From Lutimaribacter pacificus (GTDB lineage: Bacteria; Pseudomonadota; Alphaproteobacteria; Rhodobacterales; Rhodobacteraceae): a DNA stretch of 64,000 nt. The position numbers and the translations under genes are program-made. The DNA is taken from assembly GCF_900142185.1 (NCBI RefSeq), contig NZ_FQZZ01000001.1, forward strand, positions 868,001 through 932,000. The letters are read 5' to 3'. Below the pieces are notes generated by a model. That model made no database searches. It had not been told where the DNA came from and saw only the letters and a program-made list of their open reading frames with translations. Shown here piece after piece: positions 51,823-62,185 of the stretch. Within the stretch, counting starts at the first letter, position 1. Each line of letters starts with the position of its first letter.

Positions 51823-53187
51823 CTAACCCGCGCCGAACAACTCACCCACGAAACCGGCCAGATCCTTCATTTGCGTCAGGCTCAGGCCGCCATCCCCGGT
51901 CAACTTTCCGCCGGCGGGAACGATCGCAGCGTTGAAACCAAGTTTTCGGGCTTCTTTCAACCTGTTTTCCGCCTGACCCACCGGGCGCAGCGCGCCGGAC
52001 AGGCTGATTTCGCCGAAAACAACCGTTTCCGCGGGCAGGCTGACATCCTCGCGCGCCGACAAAAGCGCGGCGGCCACCGCGAGGTCGGCGGCCGGTTCGC
52101 TGACCTTCAGCCCGCCCGCCACGTTGAGATAGACATCGAGCCCGGCAAAGGGGATGCCGCAGCGCGCCTCGAGCACGGCCAGGATCATCGCCAGCCGCCC
52201 GCCGTCCCAGCCCACCACGGTACGGCGCGGCTGCGCCTGCGGGGTGGGGGCGACCAGCGCCTGGAACTCGACCAGCACGGGCCGGGTGCCCTCGATCCCG
52301 GCAAAGACGACCGAGCCGGGGCTGGGCTCGCCACGTTCCGACAGGAACAGGGCCGAGGGGTTGGGCACCTCGGCCAGCCCGCCGCCGGTCATTTCGAACA
52401 CGCCGATCTCATCCGCCGGGCCAAAGCGGTTCTTGACGCTGCGCAGGATGCGGAACTGGTGGCCGCGCTCGCCCTCGAAATAAAGCACGGTGTCGACCAT
52501 GTGTTCGACGACGCGGGGGCCGGCGATCTGGCCCTCTTTCGTGACATGGCCCACCATCACCACGCTGACGCCGCGCCGCTTGGCGAATGTCGTCAGCTCG
52601 TGCGCGGCGGCGCGCACCTGGGATACGCTGCCCGGCGCGCTGTCGACGTTGTCGGCCCACATGGTCTGGATCGAGTCGATGATGACCAACTGCGGCTTCT
52701 CGGTCTCAAGCGTGGTCAGGATGTCACGCAGGTTGGTTTCGGCCGCCAGTTGCACCGGCGCCTGGTCCAGCCCCAGCCGCTGCGCGCGCATCCGCACCTG
52801 GGCGCTGGCCTCTTCGCCGCTGACATAAAGCGTCTTCAGCCCCGCCTGCGCAAACCGCGCGGCGGCCTGCAACAGCAGCGTGGATTTGCCGATGCCGGGA
52901 TCGCCGCCGACAAGGATCGCGCTTGCCGGGACCAGCCCGCCGCCAAGCACGCGGTCCAGCTCGTCCAGCCCTGATCGGGTGCGGGGCGGCGGGGTTTCCT
53001 CGGTCGCCAGATCGGTCAGCGGCACGCTGCGCCCGCGGCTGGCGCCCAGCGATTTCGAGGCCGGGCCGGCGGAAAGCGGCGCCTCTTCGACGATGGAATT
53101 CCATTCGCCGCAGGCGTCGCAGCGCCCGGACCACTTGGAATGGGACGCGCCGCAGGCCGTGCAGGTGAAGCTGGGTGTCTTTGCCAT
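51823..53187 (-). CDS. radA: DNA repair protein RadA
   Basis: A 454-residue protein with an N-terminal C4 zinc finger (CTACGASHSKWSGRCDACG), Walker A GDPGIGKST (near 97), the RadA-specific KNRFGPADEIGVF motif and a Lon-like C-terminal domain. It promotes branch migration in recombinational repair. Cys and length agree with the family throughout. Confidence 0.96.
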   Translation of the reverse strand: MAKTPSFTCTACGASHSKWSGRCDACGEWNSIVEEAPLSAGPASKSLGASRGRSVPLTDLATEETPPPRTRSGLDELDRVLGGGLVPASAILVGGDPGIGKSTLLLQAAARFAQAGLKTLYVSGEEASAQVRMRAQRLGLDQAPVQLAAETNLRDILTTLETEKPQLVIIDSIQTMWADNVDSAPGSVSQVRAAAHELTTFAKRRGVSVVMVGHVTKEGQIAGPRVVEHMVDTVLYFEGERGHQFRILRSVKNRFGPADEIGVFEMTGGGLAEVPNPSALFLSERGEPSPGSVVFAGIEGTRPVLVEFQALVAPTPQAQPRRTVVGWDGGRLAMILAVLEARCGIPFAGLDVYLNVAGGLKVSEPAADLAVAAALLSAREDVSLPAETVVFGEISLSGALRPVGQAENRLKEARKLGFNAAIVPAGGKLTGDGGLSLTQMKDLAGFVGELFGAG

Positions 53188-53218
53188 GTCAGGTTAGTGC
53201 CGCAACCGGTGCGGGTGG

Positions 53219-53677
53219 TCAAACGTCATTTGCCGGATGCACTGCGCGGCGGTGCGACAAAAGCCCGATGGCCAGCGAGGTCAGGATACAGGCGGTGAAC
53301 AGGTAAAGCCCCCATGCGGTTTCGATCCGGCCCACGCCGATGCCCTTGGCCACGGTGATATAGAGCGCGATCAGGAAGATATCGGCCATCGCCAGCTTGC
53401 CCAGAACCGTCAGCACCGGCATCACCCGGTTGTCGAGCAGCCCGAACTGCACCAGCGCAAGGCCCAGCGTTTTCAGGTAGGGCGCGAACAGCGCGAAGAC
53501 GGTGACCAGCAGCGCAAGGAAAACATCCGTTTGCCACAGCGATTGCAGCCCGGTGATCACGCTGATTTCCGACAGGCCGAACAGCGGCAGCAGCCCGGCG
53601 CGCAGCAGCGGCGCGAACCACGCGACGGGGAACAGCACCAGAAGGGCCAGGTTGGCAAGGCGAAGGGCGGTCTGCAT
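53219..53677 (-). CDS. PqiA-domain membrane protein
   Basis: A 152-residue protein with four hydrophobic segments and the PqiA-type motif VLGKLAMADIFLIALYI. Full PqiA has two such domains and zinc-binding Cys clusters; here there is one domain and no Cys cluster. PqiA/YebS work with MCE proteins in lipid transport. The mlaFE genes nearby fit that theme. Confidence 0.8.
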   Translation of the reverse strand: MQTALRLANLALLVLFPVAWFAPLLRAGLLPLFGLSEISVITGLQSLWQTDVFLALLVTVFALFAPYLKTLGLALVQFGLLDNRVMPVLTVLGKLAMADIFLIALYITVAKGIGVGRIETAWGLYLFTACILTSLAIGLLSHRRAVHPANDV

Positions 53678-53723
53678 CGGTTATGCCTAGCGGCAGGCCA
53701 GGGCGGGGGCCAGTGCAAAACGC

Positions 53724-54110
53724 CTAGCGCGCCAGCAGCCACAGCCCCAGAAGCGCGCCCAGCAGCAGGATATGCAGCGCGTCGATCCAGCGCCAGCGCG
53801 TGCCCGGCAGCATGGACGAGACCAGCATCGGCGCGCTGGCGATCAGGGGCAGGGCCATGCCGCCGCCCAGATCGCCCGCCCGCATCGCGGCGCGCGTCAC
53901 CGTGCCGCCCTGCATCCCCGTCATGGCCGGGCCGAGCAGCGCCGCCGCGCCCAGCACCGCCAGCAGCAGCGCCAGACCCGCCGCCCAACGCGCGCCCGCG
54001 CGCGCCGAAAGCACCCGCAGCAGCGCAAGGATCGCCAGCGCCGGCAGGTAGGCGATTTCTTTCAGCAGGATGAAATTCAGCAGCAGCGGATCGGGCTGAA
54101 AGGCGTTCAT
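53724..54110 (-). CDS. Small membrane protein of unknown function
   Basis: A 128-residue protein with about four hydrophobic segments and few polar residues. The start MNAFQPDPLLLNFIL follows a GGAGCGATCC site (spacing 4-8). It lies 12 bases after mlaF in the same direction. I recognise no family. Confidence 0.65.
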   Translation of the reverse strand: MNAFQPDPLLLNFILLKEIAYLPALAILALLRVLSARAGARWAAGLALLLAVLGAAALLGPAMTGMQGGTVTRAAMRAGDLGGGMALPLIASAPMLVSSMLPGTRWRWIDALHILLLGALLGLWLLAR

Positions 54111-54122
54111 GGCGGATCGCTC

Positions 54123-54869
54123 CTATCGGACCGCGGCGATCGGGCCCTCTGCGCGGCCGTGGATGAACTGGTCGAGATAGGGATCGCCGCTGTCGTCCAG
54201 ACGCGTCACCGGCCCCGTCCATTTGATCACCCCATCATGCAGCATGGCGATGTTGTCGGCAATCGCGCGCACCGATGTCATGTCATGGGTGATGGTCATG
54301 GCGGTGGCGCCCATCTCGGTCACGATTTCGCGGATCAGGTCGTTGATGACCCCGGCCATGATCGGATCGAGCCCGGTGGTGGGCTCGTCGAAAAAGATGA
54401 TCTCGGGCTCGGCGGCGATGGCGCGGGCAAGGCCCACGCGTTTCTGCATCCCGCCCGACAGCTCGGCCGGGAACTTGTCGGCCACGTCCGGCGTCAGCCC
54501 GACGCGGCGCAGTTTCTCGATGGCGATCTCGCGCGCCTCGGATTTGGGGCGTTTCAGGCTGCCGCGCAGCAGGCGGAACGCCACGTTCTGCCAGACAGGC
54601 AGCGAATCGAACAGCGCGCCGCCCTGGAACAGCATTCCGAACCGCGCAAGGAACGCGTCGCGGTCGGCTCTGGTCACGTCCTGCCCGTCCAGCGCGATGG
54701 TGCCGCTGTCGTGTTTCACAAGGCCGAGGATGCATTTCAGCAGCACCGACTTGCCGCTGCCCGAGCCGCCGATGATCACCATCGAGGTGCCCGAGTCGAT
54801 CGTCAGGTCGACGCCGCGCAGCACGCGGTTGGTGCCGAATGTCTTGTGCACACCGGTCAGGGTGATCAT
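54123..54869 (-). CDS. mlaF: MlaF-like ABC ATP-binding protein
   Basis: A 248-residue ATPase of the MCE/Mla type. Walker A GGSGSGKS, the Q-loop MLFQGGALFDSLPVWQNVAF, signature ELSGGMQKR and Walker B IIFFDEPTTGLDPI are the pattern of MlaF. It energises phospholipid transport between membranes. It follows mlaE by about 40 bases. No MCE (MlaD) or MlaC gene is adjacent. Confidence 0.92.
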   Translation of the reverse strand: MITLTGVHKTFGTNRVLRGVDLTIDSGTSMVIIGGSGSGKSVLLKCILGLVKHDSGTIALDGQDVTRADRDAFLARFGMLFQGGALFDSLPVWQNVAFRLLRGSLKRPKSEAREIAIEKLRRVGLTPDVADKFPAELSGGMQKRVGLARAIAAEPEIIFFDEPTTGLDPIMAGVINDLIREIVTEMGATAMTITHDMTSVRAIADNIAMLHDGVIKWTGPVTRLDDSGDPYLDQFIHGRAEGPIAAVR

Positions 54870-54912
54870 GCCATGCCCCCCCTGGCGGCCCGCGATATGT
54901 GCGTGGCCCGTG

Positions 54913-55698
54913 TCATACCGAGAAAAACAGCCCCGTCAGCAGGAAGTTGGCGGCCAGGATCAGGATCGCCGCCGCCTGCACCGAGCCCTTGGTCGCCCCG
55001 CCCACGCCCTGCGCGCCGCGGCCCGAGTTCATGCCGTAGAAACAGCCCATCACGGTGGCGATCCCGCCGAACACCGCGCCCTTGACCAGCGACGAGACGA
55101 TATCCAGCGGTTCAAGGAAATCGACCGTGTTCTTGAGATAGGTCGCGGCGTTGAAATTCAGGTTGTTCACCGCCACCGCATAGCCGCCGAACACGCCGAT
55201 CACGTCGCCGATGCCCACCAGCACCGGCACCACGATCAACCCGGCCAGCAGGCGCGGAACGGTCAGGTATTTCATCGGGTGGGTGGACAGCGTCACCAGC
55301 GCGTCGATCTGTTCGGTGACTTTCATCGTCGCGATCTCGGCCGCGATGGACGAGGTGACGCGCGCCGCGATCATCAGCCCCACCAGCACCGGGCCCAGTT
55401 CGCGCACCATGCCGATGGCGACGATCTGCGGCACCACCGCCTCGGCGTTGAAGCGCGCGCCGCCGGCATAGATCTGCAACGCCAGCGCGCCGCCGGTGAA
55501 GATCGCGGTCAGCCCCACCACCGGCAGCGACAGCCAGCCGATCTGGAACAGCGCGGCCAGCATCTCGCGCGCGTAGAACGGCGGGCGGACCATGTGGCTG
55601 AACGCATCCAGCGCGAACAGCGCGACCCGCCCGATCATCGCCAGCGCCGACAGCACCGCCCGCCCCAGCGCGCCAAGCGGTTTGGTCAGAACGCTCAT
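54913..55698 (-). CDS. mlaE: MlaE-like permease
   Basis: A 261-residue membrane protein of the MlaE/YrbE family with five to six helices. Typical motifs are [34 protein letters not shown] and [18 protein letters not shown]. It overlaps alr by ATGA. With MlaF it forms the core of a lipid transporter. Confidence 0.93.
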   Translation of the reverse strand: MSVLTKPLGALGRAVLSALAMIGRVALFALDAFSHMVRPPFYAREMLAALFQIGWLSLPVVGLTAIFTGGALALQIYAGGARFNAEAVVPQIVAIGMVRELGPVLVGLMIAARVTSSIAAEIATMKVTEQIDALVTLSTHPMKYLTVPRLLAGLIVVPVLVGIGDVIGVFGGYAVAVNNLNFNAATYLKNTVDFLEPLDIVSSLVKGAVFGGIATVMGCFYGMNSGRGAQGVGGATKGSVQAAAILILAANFLLTGLFFSV

Positions 55699-56732
55699 GT
55701 GCTGTGATAGCGCCGCCTGTAGCGCGCGCCGAGCGAGGTAAGGATTTCGTAACCGATCGTGCCGGCGGCATCGGCCAGCGTGTCGACCGTGTTGTGATGG
55801 CCCAGCAGCTCGACCTCGGCCGGATCGGCGCCGAGTGCCGTGACATCCACGCCGATCAGGTCCATCGAGATGCGGCCGACGACAGGGCAGGGCGTGTCGC
55901 CGACCCAGACATTCGCTTTCAGGGCCATCGCGCGCATTATCCCGTCGGCATAGCCCGCGGCGATGGTGGCGATGCGGGCGGGCGCGGGGGCGGTCCAGGT
56001 GTTGCCGTATCCCACGGTTTCGCCCGGTTCCACGTCGCGGACCTGGATCACCGGCACGCTGACATGGGCGGCGGGCTGCGCCTCGGCAAAGGGGGCGCCG
56101 CCGTAAAGGCCCACGCCCGGGCGGGTCACGTCGAAATGATAGTCCGGGCCCAGCAGGATGCCGCCCGTCGCCGAAAGCGAGCGGGGCACGTCAAGATCGC
56201 CGGTCATTTCCCTGAAAACGCGCAATTGTTGCGCGTTCATCGGGTGGTCGGGCTCATCCGCGCAGGCCAGGTGCGACATGATCAGGGTCAGGTTCTGCTG
56301 GCTGGCGATGTCGCGCAGGGCAGCCCATTCCGCAGGCTCCATCCCCAGCCGGTTCATCCCGCTGTCCAGCTGGATGCCGAACGGGTGGCCGGGCAGCGCC
56401 TCCAGATGGCGAAGCATCTGGTCGAGCGAGTTGATCATCGGCGTCAGCGACAGGTCGTGGATCATGTCGGTGTCGCCGGGCATGTGGCCGGAAAACACGT
56501 TGATCTCGGGCCCCGGTCCCAGCGCCTGCCGCAGGGCGGCGCCTTCCTCGGCCAGCGCCACGAAGAACCGCCGCGCGCCTTCGCGGGCCAGGCGGCGGGC
56601 CACCTTGCCCGCGCCGCAGCCATAGCCGTCGGCCTTGACGACGGCGGCGGTTTCGCAGGCGGTTCGCGCGTCCAGCGCGCGCCAGTTGGCGGCGATGGCG
56701 TCAAGGTCGATGGTCAGGGTCGCGGCAGTCAT
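55695..56732 (-). CDS. alr: Alanine racemase
   Basis: A 345-residue PLP enzyme making D-alanine for peptidoglycan. Lys33 in VVKADGYG binds PLP, and the catalytic Tyr lies in AAGYADGI. Substrate residues include [11 protein letters not shown]. Length is slightly short for Alr (about 360). It overlaps mlaE by 4 bases, which couples envelope lipid transport and peptidoglycan supply. Confidence 0.94.
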   Translation of the reverse strand: MTAATLTIDLDAIAANWRALDARTACETAAVVKADGYGCGAGKVARRLAREGARRFFVALAEEGAALRQALGPGPEINVFSGHMPGDTDMIHDLSLTPMINSLDQMLRHLEALPGHPFGIQLDSGMNRLGMEPAEWAALRDIASQQNLTLIMSHLACADEPDHPMNAQQLRVFREMTGDLDVPRSLSATGGILLGPDYHFDVTRPGVGLYGGAPFAEAQPAAHVSVPVIQVRDVEPGETVGYGNTWTAPAPARIATIAAGYADGIMRAMALKANVWVGDTPCPVVGRISMDLIGVDVTALGADPAEVELLGHHNTVDTLADAAGTIGYEILTSLGARYRRRYHST

Positions 56733-56784
56733 GCGGCGGTTTTGGCAGACGGGCGCGCGGGGTCAAGCAAAAAGCGGGCGGCGC

Positions 56785-57579
56785 TCAGGGCTCCGAGAAG
56801 ATATGCATGTTGCGTTGCCAGATTTCCTCGCCGACCAGGCAGTTGTATTCGGGGCGCTGGCGCATCTGCGCGGGGATGACGCGCGCGGGCAGGCCCGAGA
56901 TTTCCATCACCAGCTTGCGCCGCACGGCGGTGCCGAAATCCTCCCACCGGGTCACGGGGATCAGGAAGGCGCCCGGCCCGCCGATCACGCAGGCCTCGTA
57001 ATAAAGATCGAGGTCGGGGATACCCCAGCGCGCGCCCAGCCCGTCCGAGGTCATCAGCGGCAGGCCGTTGATCGTGATGCCCTGCGCCAGCACGCTGTCG
57101 CGGGTTTCGTCCACCGCGCGGCCCTGGTTGTTGGGGCCGTCGCCCGACACGTCGATCACCCGGCGCAGACCCTGGAATTCGTTGCCGTCGATCGCCTGCG
57201 CGCCGAAATCCAGCGCCCCCGAGATCGAGGTGCGGCGCATCCCGCCGCCCGATTGCGTCAGGATCTGCGCGGCGATCCATTCCGCATCCTCGGGGTCCTC
57301 CAGCACTGTCCAGGGCACGATCACGCGCTGGGTGCCGCTGCCGGCCCATTCCACATAGGTGATGGCGATCCGCCCCAGCAGCCCGCCGCGCACCGCGCCC
57401 AGCACCGCCTCGGAGGTCAGCGCCGCGGCATAGCCCTGCCGCTGGATCTCCAGCTCGGCCGGCGTCATCGAGCGTGACACGTCCACCGCCAGCACAAGCT
57501 CCACATCCACCTCGACAAGGGTCTGGGCGGGCAGGGCGGTGGCCAGGCAGGTCAGGCAGGCGGCAAGAAGGCGGCGCAT
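56785..57579 (-). CDS. DUF1194 secreted VWA-domain protein
   Basis: A 264-residue protein with a Sec signal peptide (MRRLLAACLTCLATALPAQT) and a von Willebrand A-like domain. The MIDAS DxSxS is present (VDVSRSM, near 35), as is the second metal motif region SGDGPNN. It probably binds ligands through a metal ion in the periplasm. The start at 57579 is chosen to give the signal peptide. Function unknown; a typical Rhodobacterales gene next to alr and dnaB. Confidence 0.85.
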   Translation of the reverse strand: MRRLLAACLTCLATALPAQTLVEVDVELVLAVDVSRSMTPAELEIQRQGYAAALTSEAVLGAVRGGLLGRIAITYVEWAGSGTQRVIVPWTVLEDPEDAEWIAAQILTQSGGGMRRTSISGALDFGAQAIDGNEFQGLRRVIDVSGDGPNNQGRAVDETRDSVLAQGITINGLPLMTSDGLGARWGIPDLDLYYEACVIGGPGAFLIPVTRWEDFGTAVRRKLVMEISGLPARVIPAQMRQRPEYNCLVGEEIWQRNMHIFSEP

Positions 57580-57636
57580 GGCCCCATTGCGCCACAAGCG
57601 GTGGGGGCCTGTCCACTCACATCTGCGCGGGGGGTG

Positions 57637-59127
57637 TCAGAACCCGTCGCCGGAATCGCCCTGCTGCCAGGGTTTCACCAGGTTGCCGAAGCGGGTGAAC
57701 TGCGATTCGAAGGCCAGCTCGACCGTGCCGATGGGGCCGTGCCGCTGCTTGCCGATGATCACCTCGGCCTTGCCGTGCAGGCGCGCCATGCGATCCTGCC
57801 ACTGGCCCATTTCCTCGAGCTTTTCGTCCGAGGGTTTCTCGCGCTCGACATAATATTCCTCGCGGAATACGAACATCACCACGTCGGCATCCTGTTCGAT
57901 CGAGCCGGATTCGCGCAGGTCCGACAGTTGCGGGCGCTTGTCGTCGCGGCTTTCGACCTGCCGGCTGAGCTGCGACAGCGCGACCACGGGAATGTTCAGC
58001 TCCTTGGCGATGGCCTTGAGCCCCATCGAGATTTCGCCGATCTCCTGCACCCGGTTGTCGGAGGTGCCGCGCACAAGCTGCAGGTAGTCGACGATCAGCA
58101 GGTCCAGCCCGTGCGTGCGTTTCAGCCGCCGGGCGCGGGCGGCAAGCTGTGCGATGGGGATCGCGGCGGTGTCGTCGATAAAGAGCGGGCACGCCTCAAG
58201 CGCCTTGGCGGCTTCGACGAAGCGGCGGAACTCGCTTTCGTCCATGTCGCCCTGGCGAATCTTGTGCGACGAGATCTCGGACGCTTCGGCCAGAACCCGC
58301 GCGGCCAGCTGCTCGGCGCTCATTTCCAGGCTGAAGAACCCCACGACGCCGCCATCCACCGCGCCCTCGGTGCCGTCGGGCATCGTGCCCTTGCGATAGG
58401 CCTTGGCGACGTTGAAGGCGATGTTGGTCGCCAGCGAGGTCTTGCCCATCGACGGGCGGCCGGCAAGGATCAGCAGGTCGGACTTGTGCAGCCCGCCCAG
58501 TTTCTTGTCGAGGTCGATCAGCCCGGTGGAAATGCCCGCCAGCCCGCCGTCGCGCTGGTAGGCGGCGTTGGCCACGTTCACCGCGTCGGTGACTGCGCGC
58601 AGGAAGGATTGAAAGCCGGTTTCGCTCTGCCCCTGTTCGGACAGGGTGTAAAGCGCCTGCTCGGCCTCGACGATCTGCTCCTTCGGGTCGATTTCGATCT
58701 CGACCTTGCGCGCCTTGGCGGTGATGTCCTGCCCCAGCCGGATCAGTTCGCGCCGCACCGCAAGGTCATAGATCATCTGCGCATAGTCGCGCACCGCGTA
58801 GGCCGAGATCGCCGCACCGGCCAGCCGCGCCAGGTAGGCCGGGCCGCCCAGTTCCTTCAGCCCCTCGTCATCCTCGAAGAACGCCTTGAGCGTCACCGGG
58901 CTGGCCAGGTTGTTCTTGGCGATGCGCGCGGCGGCCACCTCGTAGATGCGGGCGTGCACGGGGTCGTAGAAATGCCTGGCCGTCATGATCGAGGCCACGC
59001 GGTCATAGACGTCGTTATTGGTCAGGATCGCGCCCAGAAGCTGCTGCTCGGCCTCGATCGAGTGGGGCATCGTGTCGGCATCCTGGACCTCGGCCCCGGT
59101 CGGATTGAATGTCGTGATCTCGTTCAT
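57637..59127 (-). CDS. dnaB: Replicative DNA helicase DnaB
   Basis: A 496-residue hexameric helicase: N-terminal helical domain (EAEQQLLGAILTNNDVYD), linker and RecA-like core with Walker A AGRPSMGKTSLA (near 218), Walker B LLIVDYLQL and the arginine region KRPQLSDLRESGSIEQDADV. No intein is present. Length matches the family. Confidence 0.97.
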   Translation of the reverse strand: MNEITTFNPTGAEVQDADTMPHSIEAEQQLLGAILTNNDVYDRVASIMTARHFYDPVHARIYEVAAARIAKNNLASPVTLKAFFEDDEGLKELGGPAYLARLAGAAISAYAVRDYAQMIYDLAVRRELIRLGQDITAKARKVEIEIDPKEQIVEAEQALYTLSEQGQSETGFQSFLRAVTDAVNVANAAYQRDGGLAGISTGLIDLDKKLGGLHKSDLLILAGRPSMGKTSLATNIAFNVAKAYRKGTMPDGTEGAVDGGVVGFFSLEMSAEQLAARVLAEASEISSHKIRQGDMDESEFRRFVEAAKALEACPLFIDDTAAIPIAQLAARARRLKRTHGLDLLIVDYLQLVRGTSDNRVQEIGEISMGLKAIAKELNIPVVALSQLSRQVESRDDKRPQLSDLRESGSIEQDADVVMFVFREEYYVEREKPSDEKLEEMGQWQDRMARLHGKAEVIIGKQRHGPIGTVELAFESQFTRFGNLVKPWQQGDSGDGF

Positions 59128-59308
59128 CTTCGTCCCCTGTCCCGGACGATGTCATAGAAACGCAGGCGATTCCCGGCAAATTGTATGTTTTTGTGGAAAA
59201 GCTGTGAGTAGCTTGCCTGCCCCTGCATACTGGGGCGACGGGCCGGGTTTCGTCAACATCTTGGGTCGGTGGCCCGCATTTTCGGTGGCAGGCCGCCGGT
59301 GATATTGG

Positions 59309-59986
59309 TCAGTTCATGCGCGCTTTCTGCCATTCGCGCGGGGCGCGCAGGAAGGATTCGACCTCGGCCAGCGTTTCCTCGGAAAACGCGCCCTGTTCCC
59401 TGGCCTCTTCCAGCACGTCCCACCATGTGCACAGGTAATGCAGGCTGACGCCGTGATCGCCCAGCGTCTTTTCGGTCTGCGGGAAGATGCCGTAGTAGAA
59501 GATCACCGCCGTATGCGCGCACTCGGCGCCGGTGTCGCGGATCGCGTCGACGAAGGACAGTTTCGATCCGCCATCGGTGGTCAGGTCCTCGACCAGCAGA
59601 ACGCGCTGGCCCTCGGTCATCTCGCCCTCGATCCTTGCGTTCTTTCCGTAGCCTTTCGGCTTCTTGCGCACATAGGTCATCGGCAGGCCCATGCGTTCGG
59701 CCACCATGGCGGCAAAGGGGATGCCGGCGGTTTCGCCGCCCGCGATGTTGTCGAACGCCTCGAACCCGGCATTGCGCATGATCGTGACGGTCAGGAAATC
59801 CATCAGCGTCGCGCGGATGCGCGGGTACGAGATCAGCTTGCGGCAGTCGATATAGCTGGGCGAGGGCAGGCCCGAGGCCAGCGTATAGGGCTCGTCGGTG
59901 TTGAAATTCACCGCGCCGATTTCCAGCAGCATCCGCGCGGTCAGCCGGGCGATTTCCTCGCGGGTGGGATAGGAGGTGGGGATCAT
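59309..59986 (-). CDS. pyrE: Orotate phosphoribosyltransferase
   Basis: A 225-residue enzyme of UMP synthesis. The PRPP-binding loop [14 protein letters not shown] (near 130) and the lysines of RKKPKGYGK are present. The start at 59986 follows AAAGGAC; the longer open frame upstream overlaps pyrC in another phase. It follows pyrC by 17 bases and is in its operon. Confidence 0.94.
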   Translation of the reverse strand: MIPTSYPTREEIARLTARMLLEIGAVNFNTDEPYTLASGLPSPSYIDCRKLISYPRIRATLMDFLTVTIMRNAGFEAFDNIAGGETAGIPFAAMVAERMGLPMTYVRKKPKGYGKNARIEGEMTEGQRVLLVEDLTTDGGSKLSFVDAIRDTGAECAHTAVIFYYGIFPQTEKTLGDHGVSLHYLCTWWDVLEEAREQGAFSEETLAEVESFLRAPREWQKARMN

Positions 59987-60003
59987 GAACTTGTCCTTTC
60001 GCG

Positions 60004-61044
60004 TCAGGCGGAAACGCTCCAATGCAGGGGGAAGCCGGGGTCGAAGACGGTCACTTCGCCCTCGCCGGTGATGATCTTGGCGGGATATGTCACGGCTTCG
60101 CCCCGCGTCAGGGTAAGCGTGGCCGCGTTCACGGGAAGCCGATAGAACGCCGCGCCATTGCCCGAGGCAAAGCCCTCCAGCCGGTCCAGCGCGCCTTCGT
60201 CCTCGAACACCTGGGCAAGGATCGACATCGTGTTGGTGGCGGTGAAACAGCCCGCGCAGCCGCAGGCGGTTTCCTTGTTGGCGTCGGTATGCGGCGCGCT
60301 GTCGGTGCCCAGAAAGAACCGCGCATCGCCGCCGGTCGCGGCCGCGCGCAGGGCAAGGCGGTGCTCCTCGCGCTTGGCGACGGGCAGGCAATAGTAGTGC
60401 GGCCTGATCCCGCCCACCAGGATGTGGTTGCGGTTGATGATCAGGTGATGGGTGGTGATCGTCGCGCCCAGGTCGGTGTCGTTCGCCTTGACATACGCGA
60501 CCCCGTCGCGCGTCGTGATGTGTTCCATCACCACGCGCAGGCCGGGGGTGGCGCGGCGGATCGGGTCGAGCACGCGGTCGATGAACACCGCCTCGCGGTC
60601 GAAGATGTCAACCTCGGCATCGGTCACCTCGCCATGCACGCAAAGCGGCAGGCCGATCTCGGCCATCTTGTCCAGCACGCCGCGCACCCGGTCGAAATCG
60701 CGCACGCCGCTGGCCGAATTGGTGGTGGCCCCCGCGGGGTAGAGCTTGACCGCCTTCACCAGCCCGGTTTCCGCCGCCGCGGCGACATCCGCCGGATCGG
60801 TATCCTCGGTCAGGTAGAGCGTCATCAGCGGCTCGAACGTCATGCCGTCGGGCAGGGCGGCCAAGATCCGGTCGCGATAGGCGGCGGCCTGCGCGCCTGT
60901 CACCACCGGCGGCACGAGGTTCGGCATGATGATGGCGCGTGCGAAATGGCGCGCGGTTTCTGGCAGCACGGCGCGCAGCATCGCGCCGTCGCGCAGATGC
61001 AGGTGCCAGTCGTCGGGGCGGGCGATGGTCAGCGTCTGGTTCAT
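60004..61044 (-). CDS. pyrC: Dihydroorotase, type II (PyrC)
   Basis: A 346-residue zinc amidohydrolase of pyrimidine synthesis. The metal motif [10 protein letters not shown] is at the N-terminus, followed by the KLYPAG motif (carboxylated Lys) and HGEV, ending with GTDSAPH. Length matches the short class II type of E. coli. Confidence 0.95.
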   Translation of the reverse strand: MNQTLTIARPDDWHLHLRDGAMLRAVLPETARHFARAIIMPNLVPPVVTGAQAAAYRDRILAALPDGMTFEPLMTLYLTEDTDPADVAAAAETGLVKAVKLYPAGATTNSASGVRDFDRVRGVLDKMAEIGLPLCVHGEVTDAEVDIFDREAVFIDRVLDPIRRATPGLRVVMEHITTRDGVAYVKANDTDLGATITTHHLIINRNHILVGGIRPHYYCLPVAKREEHRLALRAAATGGDARFFLGTDSAPHTDANKETACGCAGCFTATNTMSILAQVFEDEGALDRLEGFASGNGAAFYRLPVNAATLTLTRGEAVTYPAKIITGEGEVTVFDPGFPLHWSVSA

Positions 61045-61090
61045 GCGCCGCGATTAGCGCATCGCGCGCGGCTGCGCCAGTGCCCTTGGC

Positions 61091-62071
61091 TCAGGCGTCG
61101 TCGCGCCGGGGCGGCAGGGTGATCTTGCCCTCGGCCTCGGCCTTTTCCAGCGCGTCCAGCCGCCGGCGGAAATGCGGCGCGGTCATCCGGGCGTTCACGT
61201 TGCGGCACAGCATCGCCGCCAGGTACGGCCGTTCGCGCGCGCCCAGCACGCCCAGCAGGTTGCGCAGGTAGACGCGGTAATCGCGCCGCGCGCGGAACAA
61301 CCGGGCAAAGCCGGGCGTCGTCAGCCGGTCCCCGGCGACCTGTTCCAGCAGCGGGGTCAGGATCTCCATCCGTTGCAGGTCGCCCTGCAGCGCGGCGCCG
61401 AAAAAGGGCATGCGGAACCTGGTGACGTTGGGCCGGGTGAACAGGGCGGCGTGCATCGCGTCAAGCGCCTCGGCCGGATCGTAGAAGACAAAGGCGCTGT
61501 GCGCCGCATCCAGCATGTCCGGGGCATAGCCGTAGCGGTCGGTGAAATCGGTGCGGCGCATATGGGTAAAGCGGTCGTCCCATTCGGTCACCCGCGGGTC
61601 GAGCGTGGCCTGCGGTTGCAGCGCCAGCACGCGCGCGCCGGGGGCGGCCACGGAAAACGCCGCCGCCGCGTAGCCGGCCGGCCCCGCACCATAGAAGATC
61701 ACGGTATCGAATTCCTCGAAGAACCCGTCATCGACCAGCCGGTCGAAATAGCCATAGACATGGTGGTCGCGGAACCAGGTATCGCCGTCCGAGAACAGCC
61801 CCAGGTGCGACCAGCCCTGGTCCAGCACGAAATCCCAGCCCAGCGGCCGCCCGCCCTCGGGGTTTGCCTGCGCGCCCTGCATCGTCTCGAACGTCACCAG
61901 CAGCGTGCTGCCCTTTTCGACCAGCGCGCCGAAATGGCGATGCCCGCAGGACTGGAAATGCCCGTGCTCGTCGGCCGCGGCGGCGACCTTGCGAATCCAC
62001 GCGACCTTGTTCAACCCTTCAAGGTTGTCTTCAAGGCACTCTTCCAGGCTGCGCTGGGCGTCGTCCTGCAT
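61091..62071 (-). CDS. Alpha/beta-hydrolase-like protein lacking the nucleophile
   Basis: A 326-residue soluble protein. The segment VIFYGAGPAGYAAAAF (near 125) looks like the nucleophile elbow GxSxGG of alpha/beta hydrolases, but Ser is replaced (G-A-G-P-A-G). VLALQPQATLDP follows as in relatives. The N-terminus has an amphipathic helix. Related genes in this group are found next to glycosyltransferases, as here. Some are annotated as phosphoadenosine-phosphosulfate reductase, which I see no support for. Role possibly in polysaccharide or surface glycan synthesis. Confidence 0.6.
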   Translation of the reverse strand: MQDDAQRSLEECLEDNLEGLNKVAWIRKVAAAADEHGHFQSCGHRHFGALVEKGSTLLVTFETMQGAQANPEGGRPLGWDFVLDQGWSHLGLFSDGDTWFRDHHVYGYFDRLVDDGFFEEFDTVIFYGAGPAGYAAAAFSVAAPGARVLALQPQATLDPRVTEWDDRFTHMRRTDFTDRYGYAPDMLDAAHSAFVFYDPAEALDAMHAALFTRPNVTRFRMPFFGAALQGDLQRMEILTPLLEQVAGDRLTTPGFARLFRARRDYRVYLRNLLGVLGARERPYLAAMLCRNVNARMTAPHFRRRLDALEKAEAEGKITLPPRRDDA

Positions 62072-62185
62072 ACCACTCGTCCTCGGGTCTTGCGGCGCCC
62101 GTTGCGGTCGGGCGCGGGTCTTCTTTGGGCGGAAAGCTAGGCGGAATTTGCGGCAGGATTTGGGAGAAAGCGTGTGAATTTCGCG

